Positions 1-5,613 of a DNA stretch of 6,107 nucleotides are shown here, in pieces. How positions within the stretch are numbered: position 1 is the stretch's first letter; every line of letters begins with the position of its first letter. The DNA is from Planctomycetota bacterium (GTDB lineage Bacteria > Planctomycetota > UBA1135 > GCA-002686595), in the NCBI GenBank assembly GCA_016764635.1, contig JAESRM010000004.1:23666-29772 (forward strand), written 5' to 3'. A program made the translations under genes and the position numbers. The notes below the pieces were generated by a model, which saw only the letters and a list, made by a program, of their open reading frames with translations, was not told the origin of the DNA and did not search any database.

Positions 1-636
1 GTCGGCAGCGGAGTCATTCTGCAATCCACTCCGTTGCCGGATGGGTCCGGCTACGAGACGCTTGTCATCACGGCTTGGCACGTGGTGCGCGACATCCTCG
101 CGGACAAACTCGACCCGGAGGACATCGCGGTTCCAATCACGATATTCCTCGCAGATGGCAGCACCGAATTCCGCACGGCACATCTCATTGGCAAGAACGC
201 CAAGATCGACGCAGCCCTGTTGGTGCTCGTAGATAAGCTCCAAGTCCCGCATGGCGCGACTTTAGCTTCACGGTCTTACTTGAAAAGCCGCCGCATCTTC
301 CATTCGATCTACGCTGTGGGCTGCCCCCTGGGCAACGACCCCATCCCGACCTCGGGCGAGATCGCGGACCTGGACCACACCATCGATGGCAGTCGCTACT
401 GGATGATCAGCGCTCCCACCTACATCGGAAACTCCGGTGGAGGCATCTACGATGCAGCTTCCAACCACCTCATGGGGGTCTTCTCCAAGATCTACACCCA
501 CGGCAACATACGCCCGACCATCGTGCCCCACATGGGCCTTGTCGTACCGCTCGACTCGATCTACGAATGGCTCGAAGCGGACAACATCGCCACGGTCGAA
601 GACCACGGCAATCTGGCGCGTATCGTAGTGCGCTAA
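1..636 (+). CDS. Trypsin-like (S1 family) serine protease, 5' end outside the window
   Basis: Partial gene: frame 1 is open from the first base and ends at TAA 634-636, giving 211 visible residues. All three landmarks of a chymotrypsin-fold protease are present: GSGVIL at residues 2-7, then TAWHVV with the catalytic His at residue 27 (79-81); KIDAALLVL with the catalytic Asp at residue 70 (208-210); and GNSGGG with the nucleophilic Ser at residue 145 (433-435). VGCPLGNDPIPTSGEI before the serine matches the 'GxPxG...G.I' segment of HtrA/Trypsin_2-type proteases. The last residues close the barrel (GLVVPLDSIYEWL) and only about 25 follow, so there is no PDZ domain; this is a stand-alone catalytic domain, or one with extra domains upstream. 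An in-frame TTG at 34 is not the start, because the GSG strand before it belongs to the fold. It likely cleaves proteins in the cell envelope, but substrate and localisation cannot be seen. Convergent with the minus-strand genes. Confidence 0.85.
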   Translation, partial: VGSGVILQSTPLPDGSGYETLVITAWHVVRDILADKLDPEDIAVPITIFLADGSTEFRTAHLIGKNAKIDAALLVLVDKLQVPHGATLASRSYLKSRRIFHSIYAVGCPLGNDPIPTSGEIADLDHTIDGSRYWMISAPTYIGNSGGGIYDAASNHLMGVFSKIYTHGNIRPTIVPHMGLVVPLDSIYEWLEADNIATVEDHGNLARIVVR

Positions 637-659
637 GTCTTTCGACAATCGCCGACAGG

Positions 660-697
660 GAGCCCCCCTCGCAGTCAAAACACTGCGAGCGGGGCTC
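660..697. terminator. Hairpin between convergent genes, probable bidirectional terminator
   Basis: Arms 661-675 and 682-696 pair over 15 bp with a single mismatch around a 6-base CAAAAC loop; G660-C697 extends the stem. It lies 24 bases after the protease stop on the plus strand and 37 bases after the TAG (735-737) that ends the FG-GAP reading frame on the minus strand, which is where a shared terminator would be. Neither side is followed by a clear T-run, so intrinsic termination is inferred from stem strength and position only. Confidence 0.6.
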
Positions 698-734
698 TAT
701 CTCAATCCAGTCTTTCAATTGCCCCCTGTTCCGC

Positions 735-974
735 CTAACGCGTATCGATGAAATCCTCTGCGTAAACCACCCAAAGTTCCCCGCCCGTTTTCCCAGAGAG
801 TAAGCGAACACTTCCCCCAGCGAATACCTTGCCCGTCCAATGCCAATGGGACGTGCCTACCAAGACTTCCCGGATCCCAACCCCGTCACCATCCTGCCAC
901 AGCGAAACACTCAATCCTGATACGGTCCCCACGTCGCGGTGCGCGTGACTCCACAGCTCCGAACCATCCTTCCC
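735..974 (-). pseudogene. Cut-off C-terminal blades of the FG-GAP protein, in frame after the TAG
   Basis: Reading straight through the TAG in the same frame gives 79 more residues to a second TAG at 735-737. They begin GKDGSELWSH, which completes the hairpin of blade four: the codons before the stop read LRAY, so the intact sequence would be LRAY-(S)-GKDGSELW. A fifth repeat follows with QDGDGVGIREVLVG, then GGSVRLLSGKTGGELW. Nothing shifts frame; a single stop codon is the only lesion. A GTG at 930-932 could be called as a start here, but it falls in the middle of the domain and has no convincing ribosome binding site, so this is not an independent gene. The full-length protein would have been about 331 residues. 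A recent nonsense mutation, a sequencing or assembly error, or readthrough could each explain it. Confidence 0.7.
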
Positions 975-1730
975 CTAATAGGCGCGAAGTGTGGTGTAGA
1001 AAAAGGTCAAGGGGTCTCCAATCAGTAAGTCAGAGACTCCATCCCCGCTGACGTCCGCCATCAAAGCTGACACATAGCCGAAAGCGCCCTCGCCCATTCC
1101 GGAATTACCGGGGTTTGGGATCGCAAACAGGGCGAATGGCTGCTCACCTTCGGAAAGCAAAACGGTCCTGGGCTTCACCCCATGGGCTGCCTTTTCAACC
1201 AAAACACGAGCTCCCTTGCCCGACCACACTTCTAGCCCTCCCACGCACATGAGAACGTAATCCCCGAGCCCGTCATCATCGACATCTCCGAAAGGCTGCA
1301 CCCCGTTATCTGGGCTGTCGAACGATTGCAGGAGGCTACCGTCCTTACCCGACCGCAAATCCAACTGGCAATCACGCTCATACCCCACGAGAACGTCAGC
1401 CACTCCGTCTCTATTGGCATCCCCGACAGCCTGCAACGAGTGTCCGAGCAGGAGTAGCCCCGGCTCCCCCTTCCATGTCTGGATCACCTTGCGGGTGGCT
1501 CCGGACAACACAAGAACGCGGCCAGGTGATTTACGCCATAAAGAGCAGGCCGAGCTGCCCATCGAAGCCGGAGCAACCACAGCAAATTCGCAGACCCCGT
1601 CGCCGTCCAAGTCTGAAAGCGCCAATACGCTACGAGCAAACCTAATTCCATCGTCACCCTCCTGGCGGGTAAGAGGCGCTGCACATACGAGGGTCAATAA
1701 CAAAGTCAGAAGCATGCCGTAGTTTAGCAA
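975..1730 (-). CDS. Secreted FG-GAP/VCBS repeat (beta-propeller) protein, cut short by an in-frame TAG
   Basis: The product is 251 residues. It starts with a Sec signal peptide (hydrophobic core about residues 7-17, likely cleavage near CAAP at 16-19), so it is exported. Then come FG-GAP blades, each carrying a Ca-binding-type loop: DLDGDGVCE (40-48), DANRDGVAD (104-112), DVDDDGLGD (149-157) and DVSGDGVSD (226-234). Each loop is followed by a hydrophobic strand and usually an 'LSG' or 'RSGKDGSL' hairpin. Such repeats fold as integrin-alpha-like propellers and typically mediate adhesion or binding; no enzyme motif is visible. The TTG at 1728-1730 is preferred because GGAG (1737-1740) sits 6 bases upstream; an ATG at 1713-1715 is the alternative, and an in-frame stop two codons further upstream rules out a longer protein. 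The frame stops at TAG 975-977 inside the fourth blade, although the same frame continues as good FG-GAP sequence to 735. Only 39 bases separate it from the small membrane ORF upstream. Confidence 0.75.
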   Translation of the reverse strand: MLNYGMLLTLLLTLVCAAPLTRQEGDDGIRFARSVLALSDLDGDGVCEFAVVAPASMGSSACSLWRKSPGRVLVLSGATRKVIQTWKGEPGLLLLGHSLQAVGDANRDGVADVLVGYERDCQLDLRSGKDGSLLQSFDSPDNGVQPFGDVDDDGLGDYVLMCVGGLEVWSGKGARVLVEKAAHGVKPRTVLLSEGEQPFALFAIPNPGNSGMGEGAFGYVSALMADVSGDGVSDLLIGDPLTFFYTTLRAY

Positions 1731-1736
1731 GCCTCA

Positions 1737-1740
1737 CTCC
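1737..1740 (-). promoter_or_regulatory. Ribosome binding site supporting the TTG start of the FG-GAP gene
   Basis: On the minus strand GGAG lies 6 bases before TTG 1730-1728. The ATG five codons later has only a GAGG 16 bases away, too far to be ideal, so the TTG is the better start. Confidence 0.5.
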
Positions 1741-1769
1741 ACTGCTGTCGACGGTTGATGCCAGTCCTA

Positions 1770-1883
1770 TCAAATGATGATGTACACGGCTCCGGCGATC
1801 AGGCAAGTCACTATAAGCCAGAACAATTTGGGGTGGATGGCGTGGATGGCCTCCAGGAAGAAGTCTAGGATCGCTTCAAACAT
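1770..1883 (-). CDS. 37-residue single-span membrane peptide
   Basis: A short ORF from ATG 1883-1881 to TGA 1772-1770. Residues 1-17 (MFEAILDFFLEAIHAIH) look like an amphipathic helix with acidic residues and two histidines; after Pro18-Lys19, residues 20-37 (LFWLIVTCLIAGAVYIII) form one hydrophobic transmembrane segment ending at the C-terminus. GAGGA at 1897-1893 lies 9 bases before the ATG, a good ribosome binding site. The frame stays open upstream to a start at 1964, but that extension is arginine-rich, has no hydrophobic pattern and runs across the hairpin at 1918-1948, so the short form is preferred. I do not recognise a family. It lies between the 11-haem cytochrome and the FG-GAP gene on the same strand, so it may be an accessory small membrane protein; that role is inference from position only. 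Confidence 0.5.
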   Translation of the reverse strand: MFEAILDFFLEAIHAIHPKLFWLIVTCLIAGAVYIII

Positions 1884-1892
1884 ACGGATTCG

Positions 1893-1897
1893 TCCTC
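1893..1897 (-). promoter_or_regulatory. Ribosome binding site of the 37-residue membrane peptide
   Basis: GAGGA on the minus strand, 9 bases before ATG 1883-1881. It decides the start in favour of the short form over the longer in-frame start at 1964. Confidence 0.45.
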
Positions 1898-1917
1898 GGG
1901 TACGGCAGGTTGGAACG

Positions 1918-1948
1918 GGCGACGCGACCCACCGGGAGCCGCGTCGCC
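1918..1948 (-). terminator. GC-rich hairpin downstream of the 11-haem cytochrome gene
   Basis: GGCGACGCG at 1918-1926 and CGCGTCGCC at 1940-1948 pair perfectly over 9 bp around a 13-base loop, which can itself form a small CCC/GGG stem (1928-1930 with 1934-1936). It begins 52 bases after the cytochrome stop and ends 20 bases before the small ORF's ribosome binding site. No T-run follows on either strand. It may be an intrinsic terminator lacking a U tract, a partial attenuator, or an mRNA 3' stabilising structure. Confidence 0.4.
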
Positions 1949-2000
1949 TTAGACAATCTACCACACCTTAGCAGGCACCCTGCGCAGCCCATAAGAACCC

Positions 2001-4841
2001 CTAGGGGATCGTCACAAAGTTGCCTGCATTGCCGCCCAAGAGGCCGTCCGCATCGATCCAGGAGTCCAGCACAATGCCGGTGACTGGATCGGTGAGCTTC
2101 TCGATCAAAGAACTGCCCAACGGACCTGACATGTCAGGGTTGTCTGCACCGAGCCTCAGGACCGTGCCCACGCCCGCTTGCTGCATGGGGTGGTTGCTCG
2201 AGCTGTTTGAGCTACCGTCCGCTTCCACCATGCGATCCAAGTTGTAGGCCACATTGGTTAGATCGAAGGTGGTGGCTGGCGCCACGCCATTGGATCCCAC
2301 GCGATCGTCATTTTGGTCCAGCGGATTGACCGCCGCACCATTCTGATCAAAGAGGAACAGACCCGATCCAAGCCCAGAAACCATGTGCACCCAGAGCGGA
2401 GAGTTGAGTTGATTGCCCGGGTTCTCGCCGATATGAGTCTTCAACGTTTGGAAGAGATTTGTGTCCAACCCCGTGAGATTGGGATCCGCCAGAGCCGCCC
2501 TTAGAGCCGCGTATTCAGCCCCATAGTTCGCCATGCCCTCGTCGGTCAGGTGACAAGCCACGCAATAGCGCGGCCCCTCCTGGGTCGCCGTGACCTTGCC
2601 TCGAATCGAGTGCGGCATCATCGAGTTATGGGAGAGCGCTGGGAAGGGTCCGGCACCTCGGTCCCCGCCTTTGCCCTTCCTGTCGGAGAAGGCAAATATC
2701 TGCGATTCCACGTTGTTGCGGTCTTCATACTTGAAGAACGTTTCCGTGTTAGGACTCATCGGAGAGACCTTGCCTTCGGTGTCGATACCCAACTGGAAGA
2801 ACAACGGGCTTTGGTACACGAAGTCAGCATCGGTCTCGCGGAACACGATCCGATCCCCGGTGATGTTGCTGAAGTTGTTACCCGTGTTGTACTCACCGGC
2901 CAGGTGACAACCGATGCAGTTGTTGGTCCATGAAGCGTGACAAGACACGCAACTCATGTTGTCCGCATGGCTGAAGCCATTGGGTCCATTGCCCGTTTGT
3001 TGAGGTCCAATTCCCGTAGAAGCCTGGCCATCATTGCGGCCCATGCAGAAGGACGCTTTCGGGCTGTAAATCGTGTCTCCGGTGAACGGATGGGTCTTGC
3101 CGACATCGACAATCGTGTCCTTGGTTTGCACCAAGTAATGCTTGGCGCCATCCAAACGACTGTACATGTAGTAGTTGCCGTCACCCTCTAGAACAACATG
3201 CTTGAGCGGGTTGCCCTTGCTGTCCACACCGAGGTCCACCGTTTCACCTGCGTAGTTGAGACCTGGAGCGGTGATGGCATAAGCATCCGCCGTTCCATGG
3301 CAATCCTCACACCGAATAGCCACGCCATGTTCCATGCGGCTATAAATATCCGCGCTGTCAGGATCGGTCACGTTGCCGCCGTGGGCATCGAAACTGCCAT
3401 GGCAATCGATGCAAGCCATGCCGGCTTCATAGTGAACGTCTTCAGGGGTGTCGTCCCGGTTGTCTCCGTCATAGTCCTCAAATACGAGGTATTGATTCCG
3501 GTTGCGCCCGTTGAAGGTGTTGTTGCCCACCACAGGATCGAAGAGCCTAGGATCGCCAGATGTGGTTTGGAAGCTGACCGGATTGGACGGGTATTGATTG
3601 CCCCGACGAACGTCCTGGTTCTGATCTAGACGGATTCCCCAGAACTGCATGACCGTACGGTTGGAGCCCTGATGGCATCCAGCGCAGGCATAGTCGTTGA
3701 TCCCTTGAACCTGCTCTCCGCTCGGCAAAGTCTTCGCAATGCTCGTGACCAAGTGACGCTTCACGTGCGGCCGCTCCGGGGCCCGGATGTTGTCCGGATC
3801 CGCAGGCTCATCGCGTCGCACATTGGGGTCCGTTCCACGGTAAACGCCGTCCAAACTATAAGGCATGTGACACGCCGAGCAACCCGCCGACCTGTAGTCA
3901 CCATAGCGGTTGTTCGCACCTGAACTTCCATAGTGACAATCGCCACATGTGAAAGCTGTTTGCTCGTGATAGAGGTCATCCAAAGGTGAATCGGTCACGA
4001 CCTGACCATTGGCCAGGACGTCATCCGCAAGATCTGGAGCCAGGTAATCGTTGCTGTTGTGAAGGCTCCGCGGCCCGATCACATTGCGTGTACTGAATAC
4101 CGGAAATTCGACAAGCTCACGGACTGCGCCCACCTTCGTCGCATCAAACACGTAGTCGTTATTGACGATCGCACGGAAACCAAGATCCGCAGCGGTATCC
4201 TGCCAAAGCCCCTGGTTCGCGGGTATCTCATTTTCCGCGCCACTCGCGAAAGCGGCTCCCGAGAAAATACCCGCTCCTGTGGTGGCTATGCTCTGGGAGA
4301 ATGTTTCCGCATGGGCCTGGTGGCATTCGCCGCAACCACGCCCACCCACTGTCACCCGCGCATCGCCAGGGTTGATAAACTGCAAGAAATCCAAGGCCGT
4401 GTAATTGACCCCGCTCACCTGATAGTCAGGGAAACGGTCTATACCTGTCTGGGTCAAGCGATTGAAGTACGCGTGCGCATTGTTGTCCTGGTTGTCCCTG
4501 TCACCAATTTCCGGCGGAGGCGGGATGTGGCTTGCCAGAGCATCCGCTCCGTCCGGGTCTCCACCATGACAGCCCGTACAAAGGATCGTCGCGACCCCGT
4601 CCACAGGGTGCGGGTTTTCCATGCCCGGACCGGTGTAGTCATCGTGCAAGGATCCGTTGTGGCATCGCATACACGATTCCGCTGTGGCAACCAGCGAACC
4701 TGTGTTGCCAGAGCACCCAACCACGAATTGCCCGGCTACTAGAACCAAGACTCCAGCGAGAGCGTGACTCCCACGCTTCACAAACTCCACCTCTATCAAT
4801 CTGCGCATTCGATCCCCCCAAGACCGGCCCAATGAACTCAT
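2001..4841 (-). CDS. Large 11-haem c-type cytochrome, predicted outer-membrane lipoprotein
   Basis: The product is about 946 residues with eleven CxxCH haem-attachment motifs beginning at residues 57, 88, 170, 299, 321, 386, 477, 511, 631, 642 and 760. A hydrophobic segment (about 28-40) ends in VVGC, a lipobox with the lipidated Cys at 43, so the protein is exported and probably anchored in the outer membrane. The last 180 residues carry no haem motif. A near-motif CMGRN at 599-603 has lost its second Cys and its His. Size, haem count and lipid anchor fit the outer-surface cytochrome of a porin-cytochrome conduit (OmcB or MtrC role, not necessarily homologous). The barrel and heptahaem genes just upstream support this. 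Start: ATG 4841-4839 has GGGAGG 6 bases upstream. Alternatives are ATG 4808-4806 and GTG 4781-4779; the latter has a good AGAGGTGGAG site and gives a more usual 23-residue signal peptide. Ends at TAG 2003-2001. It could instead be a periplasmic multihaem oxidoreductase, but I see no diagnostic active-site motif. Confidence 0.88.
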   Translation of the reverse strand: MSSLGRSWGDRMRRLIEVEFVKRGSHALAGVLVLVAGQFVVGCSGNTGSLVATAESCMRCHNGSLHDDYTGPGMENPHPVDGVATILCTGCHGGDPDGADALASHIPPPPEIGDRDNQDNNAHAYFNRLTQTGIDRFPDYQVSGVNYTALDFLQFINPGDARVTVGGRGCGECHQAHAETFSQSIATTGAGIFSGAAFASGAENEIPANQGLWQDTAADLGFRAIVNNDYVFDATKVGAVRELVEFPVFSTRNVIGPRSLHNSNDYLAPDLADDVLANGQVVTDSPLDDLYHEQTAFTCGDCHYGSSGANNRYGDYRSAGCSACHMPYSLDGVYRGTDPNVRRDEPADPDNIRAPERPHVKRHLVTSIAKTLPSGEQVQGINDYACAGCHQGSNRTVMQFWGIRLDQNQDVRRGNQYPSNPVSFQTTSGDPRLFDPVVGNNTFNGRNRNQYLVFEDYDGDNRDDTPEDVHYEAGMACIDCHGSFDAHGGNVTDPDSADIYSRMEHGVAIRCEDCHGTADAYAITAPGLNYAGETVDLGVDSKGNPLKHVVLEGDGNYYMYSRLDGAKHYLVQTKDTIVDVGKTHPFTGDTIYSPKASFCMGRNDGQASTGIGPQQTGNGPNGFSHADNMSCVSCHASWTNNCIGCHLAGEYNTGNNFSNITGDRIVFRETDADFVYQSPLFFQLGIDTEGKVSPMSPNTETFFKYEDRNNVESQIFAFSDRKGKGGDRGAGPFPALSHNSMMPHSIRGKVTATQEGPRYCVACHLTDEGMANYGAEYAALRAALADPNLTGLDTNLFQTLKTHIGENPGNQLNSPLWVHMVSGLGSGLFLFDQNGAAVNPLDQNDDRVGSNGVAPATTFDLTNVAYNLDRMVEADGSSNSSSNHPMQQAGVGTVLRLGADNPDMSGPLGSSLIEKLTDPVTGIVLDSWIDADGLLGGNAGNFVTIP

Positions 4842-4847
4842 CCCCCA

Positions 4848-4853
4848 CCTCCC
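4848..4853 (-). promoter_or_regulatory. Ribosome binding site choosing the start of the 11-haem cytochrome
   Basis: GGGAGG on the minus strand, 6 bases before ATG 4841-4839, within a longer AGGGAGGT. It is the strongest Shine-Dalgarno among the three possible starts, although the GTG at 4781 also has a good one, so internal initiation is possible. Confidence 0.5.
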
Positions 4854-4897
4854 TGATTGCAACACGACGAGAATCGCGCCATTGCAGCTCGGGAGGA

Positions 4898-4924
4898 CTG
4901 GGGCGGCTTTCGACCATCCCCCAG
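4898..4924 (-). other. Small intercistronic hairpin between the two cytochrome genes
   Basis: CTGGGG (4898-4903) pairs with CCCCAG (4919-4924); inside, the minus-strand transcript can form a short GGU/GCC stem with a CGAAA loop. It lies in the 103-base gap between the heptahaem stop and the 11-haem start. With a 6-bp outer stem and no T-run it is more likely a processing or attenuation element than a terminator, and it may be chance. Confidence 0.25.
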
Positions 4925-4944
4925 CAAACCCTTAGCCTTTCCCG

Positions 4945-5613
4945 TTATGGCGCAACCTGGGCTTGATGCCACGTTGTCGGAATGTGACATCTGTTGCAGC
5001 GATCGACCCAACCCAGCCCGTTGTGGTTTGGATTGGCCGTCGCTGCCAAGTCCGCTCGATGGCAGGACAAACACGCCGTATCAATCGGCGTAAAGCGGCC
5101 CACCTCGTTCCCCAGGTGACATGCACGACAGGAAGCTGTGGCGTGCCTACCCACAAGAGGGAAGCGCGTTTGGTTGTGAAGCTCCACTTGGCCAAAAGGC
5201 CTCCAATTGTCCTCTGTGTGGCATTTTGAGCACGCATTGCCAAACTGCCCCACGTGAAGATCCTCATGACATCCTCCACAGCCCTGGGCCTGGAAGACTT
5301 GCACGGGCCCACGATCGTTGTGGCAGCGCAGGCACTGAGCTTTTTCATGAGCTCCTCTCAAGGCCACCCCAGTGCGAGCCTCGTGATCGAATTCAAAGTC
5401 GTCTTTCAACCCCTGCCAATTGCCACCATCATGGCAAAGGCTGCAGTCCGCGGGAAAACTATCGTGGGGCATGACCGGGCCCAGGCCCTGCCACCAACCA
5501 TGCAAGCGCACATCGGATCCACCGATGGACATGCACGCCACCATCAGCCCGTAGACTGCCAACATCCATGGCCAACGCGATTTGAACAGTATTGATTTCG
5601 CCTGAACCTTCAT
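4945..5613 (-). CDS. Heptahaem c-type cytochrome, periplasmic member of a porin-cytochrome conduit
   Basis: The product is 222 residues with seven CxxCH motifs starting at residues 57, 94, 112, 128, 162, 181 and 206. Candidate distal histidines include H76 (FDHEART), H89, H120, H146 (LHNQTRF), H157 and H197. The N-terminus has basic residues, then a hydrophobic stretch (about 16-30), so it is exported; MVAC at 24-27 could be a weak lipobox. The phrase 'F/V..H...T...L.G.H....C..CH' occurs twice, a hallmark of cytochrome c3/c7-type multihaem domains, and the haems are arranged as two three-haem modules of about 70 residues plus a single seventh haem. Its ATG overlaps the barrel's stop codon by one base (TAATG), and GGAG (5623-5620) sits 6 bases upstream, so the two are probably translationally coupled. 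This pairing is expected for the electron carrier inserted into the barrel (role of OmaB or MtrA). Ends at TAA 4947-4945. Confidence 0.88.
   Translation of the reverse strand: MKVQAKSILFKSRWPWMLAVYGLMVACMSIGGSDVRLHGWWQGLGPVMPHDSFPADCSLCHDGGNWQGLKDDFEFDHEARTGVALRGAHEKAQCLRCHNDRGPVQVFQAQGCGGCHEDLHVGQFGNACSKCHTEDNWRPFGQVELHNQTRFPLVGRHATASCRACHLGNEVGRFTPIDTACLSCHRADLAATANPNHNGLGWVDRCNRCHIPTTWHQAQVAP

Noticed and set aside
268..811. Minus-strand ORFs of 136 and 113 residues over the protease end
   Set aside because: Antisense to a protease with an intact triad; composition is Arg/Cys-rich and they span the intergenic hairpin.
735..932. Separate 65-residue gene starting at GTG 932
   Set aside because: In frame with the FG-GAP gene and begins in the middle of a blade; better explained as the cut-off C-terminus.
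975..977. TAG reassigned as a sense codon in this organism
   Set aside because: The 11-haem cytochrome and the FG-GAP frame itself both end at TAG in sensible places, so TAG works as a stop here; a single internal TAG does not support recoding.
1770..1964. 64-residue version of the small membrane ORF
   Set aside because: The first 27 residues are Arg-rich and cross a perfect 9-bp hairpin; the ribosome binding site fits the internal ATG at 1883.
2550..3629. Plus-strand ORFs of 127, 84 and 143 residues
   Set aside because: All antisense to the cytochrome, with no recognisable motif; shadow frames.
4059..4742. 227-residue plus-strand ORF
   Set aside because: Lies wholly antisense to the 11-haem cytochrome, whose motifs prove the minus frame; its product is rich in Arg, Thr and Val with no domain pattern, as expected from a shadow frame in GC-rich DNA.
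4945..5613. Heptahaem protein as NrfH/NapC-type quinol dehydrogenase
   Set aside because: The NrfH/NapC family has four or five haems close behind one N-terminal membrane anchor; here there are seven haems in c7-like modules and the gene is fused by overlap to an outer-membrane barrel.
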